A stretch of DNA of 64,000 bases from Thermosporothrix hazakensis (GCF_003253565.1 NZ_QKUF01000002.1:124001-188000), one strand, 5' to 3'; positions 18,049 through 28,914 are shown, counted from the stretch's first letter. Numbers and translations are program-made. Notes: generated by a model from the letters alone, not told the origin.

Positions 18049-18403
18049 GCGGTTTTGTCCTCTTCACAATCAAATAGGTGCGGGCCCGTTTCCGGGAACG
18101 GTTGCGGGAACGGTACAGGAACCGCTTCCAGGAGTTAGTGTACGCGGGATTGAAACAAAAAACAGGTAGCAAAAGTGGTATTTTCGGGGTTTATTTTTGA
18201 TACCAGCGAGCAAGCAGGGGCACGATATAGGTACCAACCAGCTACATAGGTCTGATCTATGGTCCCGGAATACTTGACTATTTCTGGCGTTTTGAGGTAT
18301 CTTGGTAGAAAACAAGCTGCGCAATAAGCTGGTTCCCGAGAAAACAAACAGAGAAACCGCAGACACAATGTAGTGGCATAAGGGCTTATAGAAACAGGAA
18401 GCA
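18049..18403. other. 355-bp divergent intergenic region
   Basis: The region separates the LacI operon (leftward) and the LuxR/STAND gene (rightward). The left third holds GC-rich operator-like repeats. The middle is AT-richer, with no small ORF I would trust. No convincing consensus promoter stands out on either strand. Confidence 0.5.
18086..18129. promoter_or_regulatory. LacI operator cluster
   Basis: CCGTTTCCGGGAACGG (18086-18101) is a 16-bp palindrome with one mismatched pair. It is followed by a second GGGAACGG (18106-18113) and an inverted GGAACCG (18118-18124), so four half-site-like units occur in 44 bp. The sites lie just upstream of the lacI-type gene and suit the CG-centred operators of this family. 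Confidence 0.6.
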
Positions 18404-21400
18404 ATGACACGCTCACATCCTACGGTCCACGGACAGACCTTAGTGTATCGACTCGACGACCGGGAAATTCAAGTGCAGGTTGATTCCCCCGAATGGTTCG
18501 AGTGGCTGACAGAGGCAATGACGTTTGCTTTCCACTCTGCGGAAGGCTCCTTTACCGCGCGTAAGGAGCGTACCAGCAATGGTCGTGGCGGCTGGTACTG
18601 GAAAGCCTATCAGCGCCGTAAAGGGAAACTCTATCACGCGTACCTCGGCAAAACCGAAACCCTGACACTGCAACGCCTGCTGAGCATCGCCGGACAGCTT
18701 TCCCGAGATGGAGCACAACAACCTGAGGAACCAATTGACCAGGAACCGTTTTTCCTGCACATCGGGCCCCTGATTGGCCGCGAGCAGGAAATAGCCACGG
18801 CGCTGGAACTGCTAAAGCGCCCGGATATCCGCCTGCTGACCATTACCGGACCGGCAGGGGTCGGCAAAACACGTCTCGGTGTCCAGCTCACGCAGATGCT
18901 TTCCGCTGAGTTTGCCGATGGCTCGCAGAGCGTTTCGCTGGCAACAGTACGTGATGCCTCGCTGGTGCTGCCTACGATCGCCTACCGGCTAGGCTTTGTT
19001 GAGGCAGGCGAGGAGTCACTGCTACAACGTGTAAAGACCTATCTTGCCCACAAACAGATGTTGCTGCTGCTTGATAACTTCGAGCAGATCGTCATCGCTG
19101 CACCTCTGCTTGCTGAACTGCTCTCGGCCTGCCCGCAGATCAAGTTCCTGGTCACCAGCCGCGAGGCTCTCCATATCCGCTCAGAGTATGAGCTGAACAT
19201 TGCGCCGCTCCCGCTTCCTGACCTGCGCCGCCTTCCCGATCTCAATGAACTGGCCCAGAATGCTGCGGTCTCGCTCTTTGTCCAGCGGGCCGCCTCGGTG
19301 AAGGTTGGCTTTCGATTGACCGCCAATAACGCCCGCCCGATTGCCGAGATTTGTACGCAGCTTGACGGGCTCCCGCTCGCGATCGAGCTGGCAGCCGCCC
19401 GGGTGAAGTTCTTCCCACCCCAGATGCTACTTGCACGTCTGGGAAGCCGCCTTCAGATCCTCACGGGAGGAGCGCGGGATCTGCCCCCACGTCAGCAAAC
19501 ATTGCGCGATACGCTCCATTGGAGCTACGAGCTGCTGACCGAACAAGAACAACGGCTGTTCCGTCGTCTGGCCGTCTTTGTCAATGGCTGCATGATTGAC
19601 GCGGTTGATCCGGTCTGTGGCACGGCCGATGAGAGCGATACGCTAGAACTCATCACCTCATTGATCGATAAGAATCTTGTACAGAGTATCGAGCAGGCAG
19701 ACGACCAGATTCGCCTGATGATGCTGGAGACGGTGCGCGAGTATGGGCTTGAGTGCCTGCAAGAATATGATGAGATCGAAACGGTACGTCAGGCGCACGC
19801 TGCCTACTATCTTGAACTGGCGCTAGAGGCCGAAGCGCACCTGAAGGGAGCCGATCAGGTCGCATGGCTGAACCGACTTGAGCAGGAATACGACAATCTG
19901 CGCACTGCCTGTCACTGGCTCCTTGAGCGTCAGCAATATGAGGCCACGCTTCAGCTCTGTAGTAGCCTCTGGTGCTTCTTTCTGATTAGAAGCCACCAGA
20001 GCGAGGCGCTCCACTGGCTGGAACAGGCGTTAACCTATCATCACACGACAATCTCTCCATCCTTACGCGCAAAAGGCTACTATACCGCCGGACTGCTCGC
20101 GGGAAGTCAGGGCCTCCATCCGCAAAGCCTGCTCTATCTTGAAAAGAGTCTGGAACTCTCGACCGATAAGCACAACAACGCAGCAGCCCTGAATCAGCTC
20201 GGGCATATTCGCGCCCGGTCATCACCTTTGGAGGCACACAAGCTCTATCAGCAAAGCTTTGAGCTGGCGAAAGAGGTACAGGACTCGCACTGCATGGCCG
20301 ATGCCCTGATCTCGCTGGCAGATGAGGCGCTGGCGTTGGGTGATCTGCCTCGATCACGTACCCTCTTCACGGAGAGCCTGCGCATCTCTGAGGAGCTACA
20401 TGACAAGCGAAACATCGCCTGTAGCCTGGGCGGACTGGGTCAGGTCTACGCGCAGGAAGGGCGCTTCTCCGAGGCCCAATCATTCCTGCTGCGCAGCCTC
20501 AGCATTTTCCGCGAGATCGGCGATCGTACCAACCTGGCTTATATGCTGATCCCGCTTGGCATGGTGACCCTCTATCTGGGCGACTATCCAACCGCGCAGG
20601 CGCTCTTTCAGGAAAGCCTGACCGTGTCGCGTAGCCTGGGCAATCAGAACCATATCGCGAACTATCTGGGCATTCTGGGAGAAGTTGCCCTGCACAAGAA
20701 AGGCGAGGAAACTGCGGCCCGCATCTTGCTTGAAGAGAGTCTCTCTATCTTTCGCGAGACAGACAACGAGGAGGGCATTGCTTCACGCCTGCTTGTGCTT
20801 GGCAATCTGGAACTGGCGCAGGGACATTTGCAGACAGCAGAGCCACTGCTACAGGAAAGTCTGCTGATCTTCCGCAAGCTTGCAAACCGAGCCATGACTG
20901 CGACCGCGCTCTATATGCTCTCTCATACCGCGGCCCATCTGGGGAACTATAGCGCCGCACGCGCCTACATGGCTGAGAGCCTGACGATCACTCGCGAGAT
21001 CGGTGACAAATGGCAGATGCCCTCGCGTTTGAGCCACCTCGGATTGATCGCGCTCAATCAGGGAGAGCTTGAGGTGGCACGTCCGCTCATTGAGGAAAGC
21101 ATTGTGCTTGCACGCCAGTCGGGGGATCTGCGCTATCTCTCCGATGCGCTTGGAATCATGGGCCTGCTCTTGATGAACGAGGGCAATTATGCAGGTGCAC
21201 AAACCCAGTTACAGGAGAGCCTGAGCATCTCGCAACAGATCAAGGACTCCATAGCCAGTGCCTATCGTCTGGCCGATCTCGGCACGCTGGCCTTCTATCA
21301 AAAAGACTACGCACATGCTCGCCCCCTGATCGAGGAAAGCCTGATGATCTGTCTGGACGCGGGCAACCGCTGGTTTATCGCGTCATGTCTGGAACGCCTG

Positions 21401-21889
21401 GGAGAAATCGCGATTGAGGAGCAGCAGACGGTTCGTGCCGTACAACTCTGGGGAGCCGCCGCCACGATTCGGGAAACTATTCAGGCCCCGATTCCGCCCA
21501 TTGAGCTCAAGCCCTATCAGGAGGCCGTCGCAAAGGCCCGACAGCAGCTCGGTGATGAGCAGTTTGAAAGTATCTGGGCTTCGGGACAGAAGAAGACGCC
21601 CGCCGAGCTCCTCTCACTCACCCATACCGAGCCGCTTGAGGAGAAAAGCGTTCTGTCCACTCCGGGCACCGGACTGACGACCCGCGAGCGTGAGGTTCTG
21701 GAACTGGTCACACAAGGGCTGACCAACGCGCAAATTGCCGAGCGGCTGATTATCAGCCCGCGCACCGTGCAGACACACCTGACCTCGATCTACAGCAAAA
21801 TCGGCGTCACCTCGCGGAGCGCCGCCACACGCTACGCTATTGAGCAAAAGCTGATTGAGAGCTCCGCAGAATGGCGTAATCTCGCGTAA
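18404..21889 (+). CDS. STAND/NB-ARC ATPase with TPR repeats and LuxR-type HTH
   Basis: This giant 1161-residue regulator starts with a roughly 80-residue domain (about 25-105; WFEWL, FTARKE, WYWKAY, YLGK) shared with two other regulators in the window. An NB-ARC ATPase follows, with Walker [12 protein letters not shown] near residue 148, Walker [10 protein letters not shown], sensor LVTSREALH and a [19 protein letters not shown] motif. About a dozen TPR-like repeats fill 540-1010, and a LuxR/GerE HTH ([25 protein letters not shown]) ends the protein. Such proteins are signal-gated transcription activators. No acyl-homoserine lactone domain or LuxI is present. Its position divergent from the beta-glucoside operon may be incidental. 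Confidence 0.92.
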   Translation: MTRSHPTVHGQTLVYRLDDREIQVQVDSPEWFEWLTEAMTFAFHSAEGSFTARKERTSNGRGGWYWKAYQRRKGKLYHAYLGKTETLTLQRLLSIAGQLSRDGAQQPEEPIDQEPFFLHIGPLIGREQEIATALELLKRPDIRLLTITGPAGVGKTRLGVQLTQMLSAEFADGSQSVSLATVRDASLVLPTIAYRLGFVEAGEESLLQRVKTYLAHKQMLLLLDNFEQIVIAAPLLAELLSACPQIKFLVTSREALHIRSEYELNIAPLPLPDLRRLPDLNELAQNAAVSLFVQRAASVKVGFRLTANNARPIAEICTQLDGLPLAIELAAARVKFFPPQMLLARLGSRLQILTGGARDLPPRQQTLRDTLHWSYELLTEQEQRLFRRLAVFVNGCMIDAVDPVCGTADESDTLELITSLIDKNLVQSIEQADDQIRLMMLETVREYGLECLQEYDEIETVRQAHAAYYLELALEAEAHLKGADQVAWLNRLEQEYDNLRTACHWLLERQQYEATLQLCSSLWCFFLIRSHQSEALHWLEQALTYHHTTISPSLRAKGYYTAGLLAGSQGLHPQSLLYLEKSLELSTDKHNNAAALNQLGHIRARSSPLEAHKLYQQSFELAKEVQDSHCMADALISLADEALALGDLPRSRTLFTESLRISEELHDKRNIACSLGGLGQVYAQEGRFSEAQSFLLRSLSIFREIGDRTNLAYMLIPLGMVTLYLGDYPTAQALFQESLTVSRSLGNQNHIANYLGILGEVALHKKGEETAARILLEESLSIFRETDNEEGIASRLLVLGNLELAQGHLQTAEPLLQESLLIFRKLANRAMTATALYMLSHTAAHLGNYSAARAYMAESLTITREIGDKWQMPSRLSHLGLIALNQGELEVARPLIEESIVLARQSGDLRYLSDALGIMGLLLMNEGNYAGAQTQLQESLSISQQIKDSIASAYRLADLGTLAFYQKDYAHARPLIEESLMICLDAGNRWFIASCLERLGEIAIEEQQTVRAVQLWGAAATIRETIQAPIPPIELKPYQEAVAKARQQLGDEQFESIWASGQKKTPAELLSLTHTEPLEEKSVLSTPGTGLTTREREVLELVTQGLTNAQIAERLIISPRTVQTHLTSIYSKIGVTSRSAATRYAIEQKLIESSAEWRNLA

Positions 21890-22020
21890 TCTCTCCATTC
21901 CAGCATGTTTCCCACCAGAAATACGCACTCTTGCCGATGTGGATACCCACGCTATAGGGCTATGCTTGAAGGAAAGGACGAAGAAGCAATGAAGCATACT
22001 ACAAAGAGAGAAGGCACCCT

Positions 22021-24690
22021 ATGGCACGAACCACTCTACCGCACGTCATTGATGACTGCCTGCACTTGCAGGAAACACCCCCTTCTACCATCACTATAGG
22101 TTCAGCGGGCTGGTTTCGCTGGCTCGAAGAGAACACCTCATTTTCTTTCCGGCATCCGCTGGGCACGTTCACCGGGCGTCGTGAGCTGCATCAGCAGAAG
22201 CCGTACTGGTATGCCTATCACAAACGCGAGGGCAAAACGTTGAAAGCATATCTTGGCAAAGCAGAGGACCTCACAGCAGAGCGCCTTCTTGCAGTTGCCA
22301 CCCTGTTATTTACCAGAACGACACTGCGTCAGCCAGCTTCAGAGGCCACATCAAGCCATATAGTAGCGCGTCCCTATCTCTTTCAACACTGCCTGCGCTC
22401 GTTGCACAAAAAGCTGATCCTGCTCTCTGCACCCGCCGGTTGGGGCAAGAGCACGATACTCCAGGAGTGGCAGCGTCTGCTTCAACAACAGAAAGTGCAA
22501 ACTCTTGTCCTGACGCCGCACGAGGCCGGCTTTCAGGCCTCGCTCAATGCCGCCCTGACAGAGCATGCTGAGATAGCCATTCACTCACACGAGCAGGCGC
22601 TAGAAACGCTGCGTCGCCTGCAACGCGTGGTGCTGTTCCTCGATCAGAATGAGATCACCTGCGCTGACGAGATTATACACTTTCTGCAACAGGCCCCGGC
22701 AGGCTGTCACCTTATCCTGGCGACGCGTCACCCGTCAACGCTGGCGCGGCTCTCCGTTCAGAACCTCATAAGCGAACTGTCTCTTGAACAGCTTGCGTTT
22801 CGTCCGGAGGATATCCGCACGCTTGTGCAGCAGCTTACTGGCACAGAGCCCACAGAGGAAACCGTCAACCAGCTTGCAGAGCTTACCGGGGGCTGGCCCC
22901 TGGGAATTCGCTGGCTCCTGACACACTGTCCCTTCCCGATCACCAATGATGAGCTTGCAACCGTGCTGGAACACGATCGCTCGCTACAGCACTTTGTAGA
23001 CGAGGAGATCCTGCAACCACTCCCAAAGCCCTGGCGGGACTTCCTCCTTCAGATCTCCATTCTGGATGAGCTCGACGAGCAGCGCTGCAATGCCGTGCGC
23101 GAGCGCACCGACAGCCATACACTGCTTGCCTCGCTGGCACAGGCACACCTTTTCCTCCAATCGACCGAGCATGGAACCCTTCGGCTGATCCCGCTTCTTG
23201 CCCGGGTGCTCCGCCAGCAGACCGATACAGCACCGCTTCACGCTCGTGCGAGCCGCTGGTACAGACAGCGCGGGCAATTGCAACAGGCCCTGTTCCATGC
23301 CCATCAAAGTGCTGATGAGCAACTGGTCCAGCGCCTGCAGCTTCACTCGGCCCTGCTCCATCTGTTCAAGGGACAGGACGTACCGGCACATACCTCACCC
23401 CTGCTTGCGGCCCTCGCTGTGCAGCGCTTTGACGAGGCAGAGCGCCAGCTTGCCACCCTTGAAGATACCGACCTGATCAGTCTGGTACAGCTCTATCTGG
23501 CAGGGCAGACCGGGAAACGCTATCCCATCGAATACGTATCCGAGCAGCCAGACGTCCGGGCCTGGTGCGCTACGCTTGCCCCGATCATGACCGGCGATGT
23601 TGCAGAATATCCTGTTCGGGAACTTCTGGCATCCAATGGGCACCAAACATCGCTTGCGCTCGGAGCGCTGGCCTTTCTCTTGCTTCAGCAGGGAAAGCTT
23701 CAACAGGCAGCCTCGACACTCGAACAGCTCAGGGAGCGGCTTGAGGCTGAAACAGATTCGCTGCTCTATGCCCTGGGAATGAGTGAACTCGCGCTGGAAC
23801 GCCATGACCTCCCCACGGCGGCGCACTTCCTGCTACAAGGCCAGCAGCTTTTGCACGCCACACACTACTGTCATGCCGCACTCTCATTGCGCCATACCAT
23901 TGCGTATACGCGGTTCTATCTGGCCCAAAGCCAGTATACGCGGGCGCTTCAGCTCGCCAGCACGATCGAGGAGCAGGCAACATGGCCACAGCTTGCCCAT
24001 CAGCTTGCAGCCGCACAGCGGGCCTGGGTTTTCCTGTCACAGGAGCAATTCGACAAGGCGGAATACTGGCTGACCATCTGCAAAAACAATAGCGTGGCGC
24101 TCCCTGAGCTGCTTCAGACATGGATCGCACAGCTTGAAATTCGGCTCCACCCCCAGAGCGCATATCGGCATCTGCCCTTGCTCAAGCAGGCCGCCCAGGC
24201 ACATCAGCGCTGGACCGATCTGCTGACGTACGAGCTCTTTCAGGCGCACCTGTTCTATACTACTGGAGCTCAGGCAGCGGCACAGGCCACGCTCGAACGG
24301 GCAGTGCTGCGAGCGCGTCCCGAACAGCATATTCGTCCGTTCCTTGAAGGGGGACAAACCATCTATCGGCTCTTGAGGCTTCTCCAACGGGGCGCGGTTG
24401 CTCCGGCCTTTGTGCGTACACTTATCACGCATTTTCATAAGGTTGAGCCCCGCCAGAGCAGCGCCCTTTCTCGGGAGGCGTCCACACTGACCCGACGAGA
24501 GCATGATGTGCTGCAATTACTGGTTAAAGGAGCCTCCAACCGCACCATTGCCCGTGAGCTGGTCATCAGCGAGGGAACCGTCAAAAAGCATGTCTTTAAC
24601 ATCTGCTCCAAGCTCAACGCCCAAAATCGAGCCCAGGTTATCGCACAGATTCTACAGGAGCAGCAATTCAGATACACGGAAGCGTCGTAA
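22021..24690 (+). CDS. MalT-like STAND ATPase with LuxR-type HTH
   Basis: The 889-residue protein begins with the same N-terminal domain as the upstream regulator (about 28-105; WFRWLEEN, FTGRRE, YWYAY, AYLGKAEDL). The ATPase has Walker A SAPAGWGKSTIL (about 137-148), Walker B VVLFLDQNE and the MalT-like AELTGGWPLGIRWLL. A helical-repeat arm follows, and the C-terminal HTH is LTRREHDVLQLLVKGASNRTIAREL. It lies 131 nt after the first giant regulator in the same direction. MalT-type proteins activate transcription when an inducer binds the arm; no target is evident. The gene ends in a perfect intrinsic terminator. Confidence 0.92.
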   Translation: MARTTLPHVIDDCLHLQETPPSTITIGSAGWFRWLEENTSFSFRHPLGTFTGRRELHQQKPYWYAYHKREGKTLKAYLGKAEDLTAERLLAVATLLFTRTTLRQPASEATSSHIVARPYLFQHCLRSLHKKLILLSAPAGWGKSTILQEWQRLLQQQKVQTLVLTPHEAGFQASLNAALTEHAEIAIHSHEQALETLRRLQRVVLFLDQNEITCADEIIHFLQQAPAGCHLILATRHPSTLARLSVQNLISELSLEQLAFRPEDIRTLVQQLTGTEPTEETVNQLAELTGGWPLGIRWLLTHCPFPITNDELATVLEHDRSLQHFVDEEILQPLPKPWRDFLLQISILDELDEQRCNAVRERTDSHTLLASLAQAHLFLQSTEHGTLRLIPLLARVLRQQTDTAPLHARASRWYRQRGQLQQALFHAHQSADEQLVQRLQLHSALLHLFKGQDVPAHTSPLLAALAVQRFDEAERQLATLEDTDLISLVQLYLAGQTGKRYPIEYVSEQPDVRAWCATLAPIMTGDVAEYPVRELLASNGHQTSLALGALAFLLLQQGKLQQAASTLEQLRERLEAETDSLLYALGMSELALERHDLPTAAHFLLQGQQLLHATHYCHAALSLRHTIAYTRFYLAQSQYTRALQLASTIEEQATWPQLAHQLAAAQRAWVFLSQEQFDKAEYWLTICKNNSVALPELLQTWIAQLEIRLHPQSAYRHLPLLKQAAQAHQRWTDLLTYELFQAHLFYTTGAQAAAQATLERAVLRARPEQHIRPFLEGGQTIYRLLRLLQRGAVAPAFVRTLITHFHKVEPRQSSALSREASTLTRREHDVLQLLVKGASNRTIARELVISEGTVKKHVFNICSKLNAQNRAQVIAQILQEQQFRYTEAS

Positions 24691-24698
24691 AGGGACCG

Positions 24699-24734
24699 AG
24701 CGGGGACAGGCAGTGTTTCCTGTCCCCGCTTTTT
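24699..24734 (+). terminator. Perfect Rho-independent terminator
   Basis: AGCGGGGACAGG (24699-24710) and CCTGTCCCCGCT (24719-24730) form a perfect 12-bp stem with an 8-nt loop, followed by TTTTC. It sits between the convergent LuxR and GrpB genes. Confidence 0.9.
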
Positions 24735-25312
24735 CATGCGGTCGCTCGCCGCAAAATCTGCTCCACAACGCCAGTCTTGGCATCTGCATAGTTCTGCACA
24801 TATTTCCAGTTTCGGGCCGCAAGCGTGCGCTTGGTCTCTTCATAGAGCTCGCGATCCTCCGGATGCGTGCGCAGCCAATCGCGGAAACGCAGCATCCGAG
24901 CAACTTCCGGGCACCCGGGCGAGAAGACATGCAGGTTGCACATCGGCTCGGTTCTCTTGAGCACCCGATGCTCATACCACTCTGGCTCACGAATCCGCAG
25001 GGTGTAACCAGCGGCTTCCAGCGCTGGCACATAGGACGCCTCATCCGCCGCATCTGGCACAACAAGCACGATATCGATAATCGGCTTGGCGGCCAGACCC
25101 GGAACCGAGGTTGAACCCACATGCTCTAGCTGGCATACTTGACCATTCAGGGCAGCCCGAATGTGCTCCGCCTGACGCTCAAAAAGATGAGGCCATTGTG
25201 GATCATAGTCAACGAACTCAATCGGTTTATGTAGCGGAACAAGCTCTCCAATTGTGACGGCTTGAAGCTGTTCCTCCGTTGTTTCTCTGATCTGTTCTTC
25301 ATGCTCAGACAC
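24734..25312 (-). CDS. GrpB family protein (UPF0157)
   Basis: The 192-residue protein shows the full GrpB signature: VDYDPQWPHLFERQAEHI, the nucleotidyltransferase-like EHVGSTSVPGLAAKPIIDIVLVV, NLHVFSPGCPEVARMLRFRDWLR and the C-terminal Tyr/Lys region (LAARNWKYVQNYADAKTGVVEQIL). The fold is related to nucleotidyltransferases of the MNT/CCA type and the family is sometimes fused to CoaE. Its physiological role is not established. It is monocistronic and convergent with the LuxR gene. Confidence 0.92.
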   Translation of the reverse strand: MSEHEEQIRETTEEQLQAVTIGELVPLHKPIEFVDYDPQWPHLFERQAEHIRAALNGQVCQLEHVGSTSVPGLAAKPIIDIVLVVPDAADEASYVPALEAAGYTLRIREPEWYEHRVLKRTEPMCNLHVFSPGCPEVARMLRFRDWLRTHPEDRELYEETKRTLAARNWKYVQNYADAKTGVVEQILRRATA

Positions 25313-25385
25313 AGAACACCTCTTTTGTCAGAATCCAAAACACACCAATCTATCTATCATAGCATAGGAAGCGCTCTGTGAGAAC

Positions 25386-26252
25386 TTAGCCTTTCAGGCC
25401 GCTCTGCTTGTATCCCTCCACGATATAGCGCTGAAGCAAGAAGAACAGCACCATCAGCGGCAGAATCGCGACCGCGGCGCCGATAAAGAGTTCGTGTAAA
25501 TTCAACACCTGAGCGTTGAGGAAATTGGATAGCACCACCTGCACCGTCCAGGCCGTCCGATCCTGCCCGACCACAAACGGCCACAGGAAGGCGTTCCAGC
25601 TCTGGATAAAGGTAATCACGCTCAACGCGGCAATGATACCATACGAGTTCGGAACCACAATCCGCCAGAACGTGCCCCAGTAGCCCAGACCGTCCACACG
25701 CCCCGCCTCTTCCAGCTCACGCGGGAAACTCAGGAAGAACTGCCGAAACAGAAACGTGGTGAAGCCGCTGAAGATACCCGGCACAACCAGCCCCTGTAGC
25801 GTGCTAAGCCAGCCCAGATAGGAGACGACCACATAGGTTGGCACATAGATCACCGCCGAGGGAATCATCAGCGTGAGCAGGATCGTATAGAATACCTGGT
25901 TGGCATAGCGATACGGCACCCGCGCCAGACCATAGCCCGCCAGCAACGAAATAAGGATCTGCCCCACCGTCTGCAAGAAGGCGATCAAAGCCGAGTTCAC
26001 CATTCCATCCGAAAAAGGAACCTCCGAATCCGAGAAGAGTTCGCCAATATTTTCAAAGTGCAGCGCAGAGGGGAAGAAGGTCCAGTTCGGTGAGGTGATT
26101 TCCTGTTCCGTAGCAAGCCCGTTACGCACGATCAGATAAAATGGTAAGAGAAAGAGCAGCGCCAGTACAATCAACACACCATAATGCAGCGTGTTCAGGA
26201 GCGCCTTCTTCAGCGTGACACGCGGCGCTGGTCGCACAACAGAAGTTGACAT
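25386..26252 (-). CDS. Sugar ABC transporter permease, MalG type
   Basis: The 288-residue carbohydrate permease has six predicted membrane spans and the CUT1 EAA loop ELEEAGRVDGLGYWGTFWRIVVPNS. It ends with the usual short tail RYIVEGYKQSGLKG. The start at 26252 (MSTSVVRPAPRVTLKK) is chosen for its AAGGGAGA site; upstream codons overlap the preceding spacer. It pairs with the MalF-type permease encoded before it. No ATPase gene is linked, so a shared MsmX-like ATPase elsewhere must energise the system. Confidence 0.94.
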   Translation of the reverse strand: MSTSVVRPAPRVTLKKALLNTLHYGVLIVLALLFLLPFYLIVRNGLATEQEITSPNWTFFPSALHFENIGELFSDSEVPFSDGMVNSALIAFLQTVGQILISLLAGYGLARVPYRYANQVFYTILLTLMIPSAVIYVPTYVVVSYLGWLSTLQGLVVPGIFSGFTTFLFRQFFLSFPRELEEAGRVDGLGYWGTFWRIVVPNSYGIIAALSVITFIQSWNAFLWPFVVGQDRTAWTVQVVLSNFLNAQVLNLHELFIGAAVAILPLMVLFFLLQRYIVEGYKQSGLKG

Positions 26253-26277
26253 ACATTCTCCCTTTGCATACTGTATC

Positions 26278-27240
26278 TTAATTGGAGCGCCCGAAGCCAA
26301 GCAAACGGCCCTGTAGCAAGGTAAAGAAGATGATAATGATGGTAAGAATCATCGCTCCGGCACTTCCGAGCCCATAATCCTGGCTACCAAGCGCGACATT
26401 GTACAGATACATCAGTGGCGTGCGCAGCAGACTTTGATTGCCGCCCGACATGATATTCCAGAACTCGTCAAATGCCTGATAGGCCGCGATAATGTTCAGC
26501 AACAGGATCGCAATAGAGGTATTGCGTAGTTGTGGCACGGTGATATACCAGAACGTCTGCCAGCCTCGTTTTGCGCCATCAACCAGCGCGGCCTCATACA
26601 GCTCACGCGGGATCTCCTGAAGCCCGGCAATAAAGATGATCATATACATGCCAAGCTGGAGCCAGAGGCGCACCGTTACCAGTACCAGCCAGTACCAGGG
26701 AGGATTAGGCGAGGAGATCCACTGCACCGGGTCCAGGTTGAACAGATGGAGAATCGCATTTGCCAGCCCATAGCGCGTCCCGTTGAAGATACTCATTTTC
26801 CAGACAATCGAGGCCAGCACATATGAGCAGGCTGTTGGCAGAAAGAAAACCGAGCGAAAGAACCCCTGTGCGAACTTCGCGCTGTTGACCAGCAGGGCCA
26901 GCCCGAGCGCACAGAGAAACGTGGTCGGTACAATAAAAAAGGCAAAGATCGTAAAGGTCAGCAGGGATGAGGTAAACTGCTGATCCTGAAGGAGATCACG
27001 ATAGTTCCGCAAGCCCGCAAAGCCTGTCGGGAGAATCACCGCCCGAGCCTCCGAAAAGCTCAAGACAATGCTCCAGATAATCGGAACAAAGAAAAACAGG
27101 ATCAGGCCAAGCATTAAGGGAGCCACAAAAGACCAGAAGATCAGCGTCGTCTTGATGGAACTGCGTCGCACGCGCCGCGCGCTCTCTCGCTCGCCAATAG
27201 ACGGCATCAGCGCCGCAGCCGGGGTCTCTGGAGAGCTCAT
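26278..27240 (-). CDS. Sugar ABC transporter permease, MalF type
   Basis: The 320-residue CUT1 permease has a basic cytoplasmic N-terminus, about six membrane spans (starting TLIFWSFVAPLMLGLILFFFVP) and the EAA loop IPRELYEAALVDGAKRGWQTFWYITVPQL. It starts behind AAGGAGGG and is followed 25 nt later by the MalG-type partner. Substrate specificity cannot be read from the sequence; the adjacent binding protein resembles those for disaccharides or oligosaccharides. Confidence 0.94.
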   Translation of the reverse strand: MSSPETPAAALMPSIGERESARRVRRSSIKTTLIFWSFVAPLMLGLILFFFVPIIWSIVLSFSEARAVILPTGFAGLRNYRDLLQDQQFTSSLLTFTIFAFFIVPTTFLCALGLALLVNSAKFAQGFFRSVFFLPTACSYVLASIVWKMSIFNGTRYGLANAILHLFNLDPVQWISSPNPPWYWLVLVTVRLWLQLGMYMIIFIAGLQEIPRELYEAALVDGAKRGWQTFWYITVPQLRNTSIAILLLNIIAAYQAFDEFWNIMSGGNQSLLRTPLMYLYNVALGSQDYGLGSAGAMILTIIIIFFTLLQGRLLGFGRSN

Positions 27241-27312
27241 CCGATTTTCCCTCCTTGCGTTGAACTACAAACGGTATGGAGGAAGAAAGCGCTCCATACC
27301 GTTCAACATGGC

Positions 27313-28593
27313 CTAGCTCAAGAGCTTCTGCAACTCTTTATCGCACTTGTCCGCGGCCTTCTTCAGCTCGGACATTGCGTCAGCATTGTGCTTGACAATG
27401 TTGCTGACGGCATCGGTCAGCGCGAGTTGCATGGCGTTATCCCAGTACGGCGTATTGGAATGTCCATACGCATTCAGGAACTCCACTGCCTTCGCGGCAA
27501 GACCTTTCGTCAGCTTGTCCGTTTTCGCGGCGATGCTCTTGCGAGGAGGAACATGGAAGCCATAACCGACATTCCAGTCAATCTGTATGTCGGTGTTATC
27601 GATCCAGAGCCACTTGACATACTCCTTCGCGGCATCGATATGCTTGCTCTTCGCCGAGATCATCTCAGCCCAACCACCAAAGCCAACCGCAGGCTTGCTC
27701 TGCGCATCCAGCGCCGGGAAGGGGAACACGCCGAAATCGTCACCAAGCGCCGCCTGAATCTCCGGCATGGCCCAGAGTCCACACCACTGCATGGCACACA
27801 TACCCTGCTTGAACGGCTCGGAACTCCACCAGAAGACAGGCGCATCAGGCAGCAATCCCCCGGATGCATTCAGCTCACGCAGCTTCTCATAGGCACCCGC
27901 CACGCGCTCGTTCACAAACGTAATCTTGTTATCCTCGGTAAGAAACTCGGAGCCAGCCGCCCACCCCAGAATATAGAGAAGAGCATCAATACCGCCGTCA
28001 GAGCCGATATAGAGCCCCTTCATATCCTTATTCGAGAGTTTCTTTGCCGCTGAAATAAGCTCGTCTATGGTCTGAGGCTCTTTCTCAATGCCTGCCTTCT
28101 GGAACAGGCCCTTGCGATAGTAGACCATCGACATGTCATTCAACATTTTGATCGCGTAGATTTTGCCGTTGATCCGGAGGGGTTTCAGGGCGTTCTCGTT
28201 GAAGTCGTTAAGGACCGGGGAAATAATATCATCGAGCGGCACAACCAGACCGGCTTTCACCTGATCAACAGTCGGGTTGGGAAGCTCAAAGACATCGGGA
28301 GGATTGGAACCAAGCAGAGAGGTACGTACTTTATCGGGATACTCATTTCCGGTGCCCGGCACCCAGTTAACTGTGACTTTCGCCTTTGTGTACTGTTTGG
28401 CGTAGCGTTGTACCGCCTCATGGGTGCCTTTTTCGCCATACTGATGATACCAGTGCGTCAATGCAGGCAGATCTGAATTGCTTCCTCCTCCGCCACCGGT
28501 ACCCGCACAGGCTGCCAGTAATCCCCCACTGAGAGCCAGCGAAGCAGAATAGCGCAAGAAATGCCGTCGAGACTGAGTCGATCCGTGAGCCAT
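27313..28593 (-). CDS. Family 1 sugar-binding lipoprotein
   Basis: The 426-residue protein has a twin-arginine-like motif (R9R10HFLR) and a lipobox LAAC lipidated at C29, then a Gly/Ser linker. The mature part is a typical SBP_bac_1 fold: LTHWYHQYGEKGTHEAVQRYAKQY, VNWVPGTGNEYPDKVRTSLLG, PDVFELPNP and MSMVYYRKGLFQKAGI. It delivers a sugar to the following two permeases. AGGAGG lies 8 nt before the ATG. A consensus-like promoter lies about 290 nt upstream, leaving a long leader. Confidence 0.94.
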   Translation of the reverse strand: MAHGSTQSRRHFLRYSASLALSGGLLAACAGTGGGGGSNSDLPALTHWYHQYGEKGTHEAVQRYAKQYTKAKVTVNWVPGTGNEYPDKVRTSLLGSNPPDVFELPNPTVDQVKAGLVVPLDDIISPVLNDFNENALKPLRINGKIYAIKMLNDMSMVYYRKGLFQKAGIEKEPQTIDELISAAKKLSNKDMKGLYIGSDGGIDALLYILGWAAGSEFLTEDNKITFVNERVAGAYEKLRELNASGGLLPDAPVFWWSSEPFKQGMCAMQWCGLWAMPEIQAALGDDFGVFPFPALDAQSKPAVGFGGWAEMISAKSKHIDAAKEYVKWLWIDNTDIQIDWNVGYGFHVPPRKSIAAKTDKLTKGLAAKAVEFLNAYGHSNTPYWDNAMQLALTDAVSNIVKHNADAMSELKKAADKCDKELQKLLS

Positions 28594-28758
28594 ATACCAA
28601 GCCTCCTACATGGTAATAAAACCGCACAACAATTGGTCATAGGAATTCTTACGGCCCATCGCTCTTTCTCCACCCCACATGAAATGAGAATCCGCATAAG
28701 CCAGCGATATGCGAATTCACGGGTGCACGCTTTCTATCGGTTTTGCCTGCCCTCTTCC

Positions 28759-28773
28759 TTGAAGAGCTTTCAA
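28759..28773. promoter_or_regulatory. Palindrome, possible regulator site
   Basis: TTGAAGAGCTTTCAA has perfect 5-bp arms around AGAGC/GCTTT. It lies inside the leader of the sugar importer, about 110 nt after the predicted start site, where a LacI-type roadblock could act. Confidence 0.35.
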
Positions 28774-28885
28774 CCGATCATCGGGGTTGCCACAAACGTT
28801 CTAGAAGAAGAAACGCTGTTTCCTTGCTGGGATACTGGAATCGGATTTTTCCTCATGGTCTCTTTGTTAAACTAATGTTATAAAA

Positions 28886-28914
28886 ATCATACCATTCACA
28901 TTTTTCTTTGTCAA
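28886..28914 (-). promoter_or_regulatory. Sigma-A promoter of sugar importer operon
   Basis: On the minus strand TTGACA (28914-28909), a 17-nt spacer and TATGAT (28891-28886) match 11 of 12 consensus positions. Confidence 0.65.
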
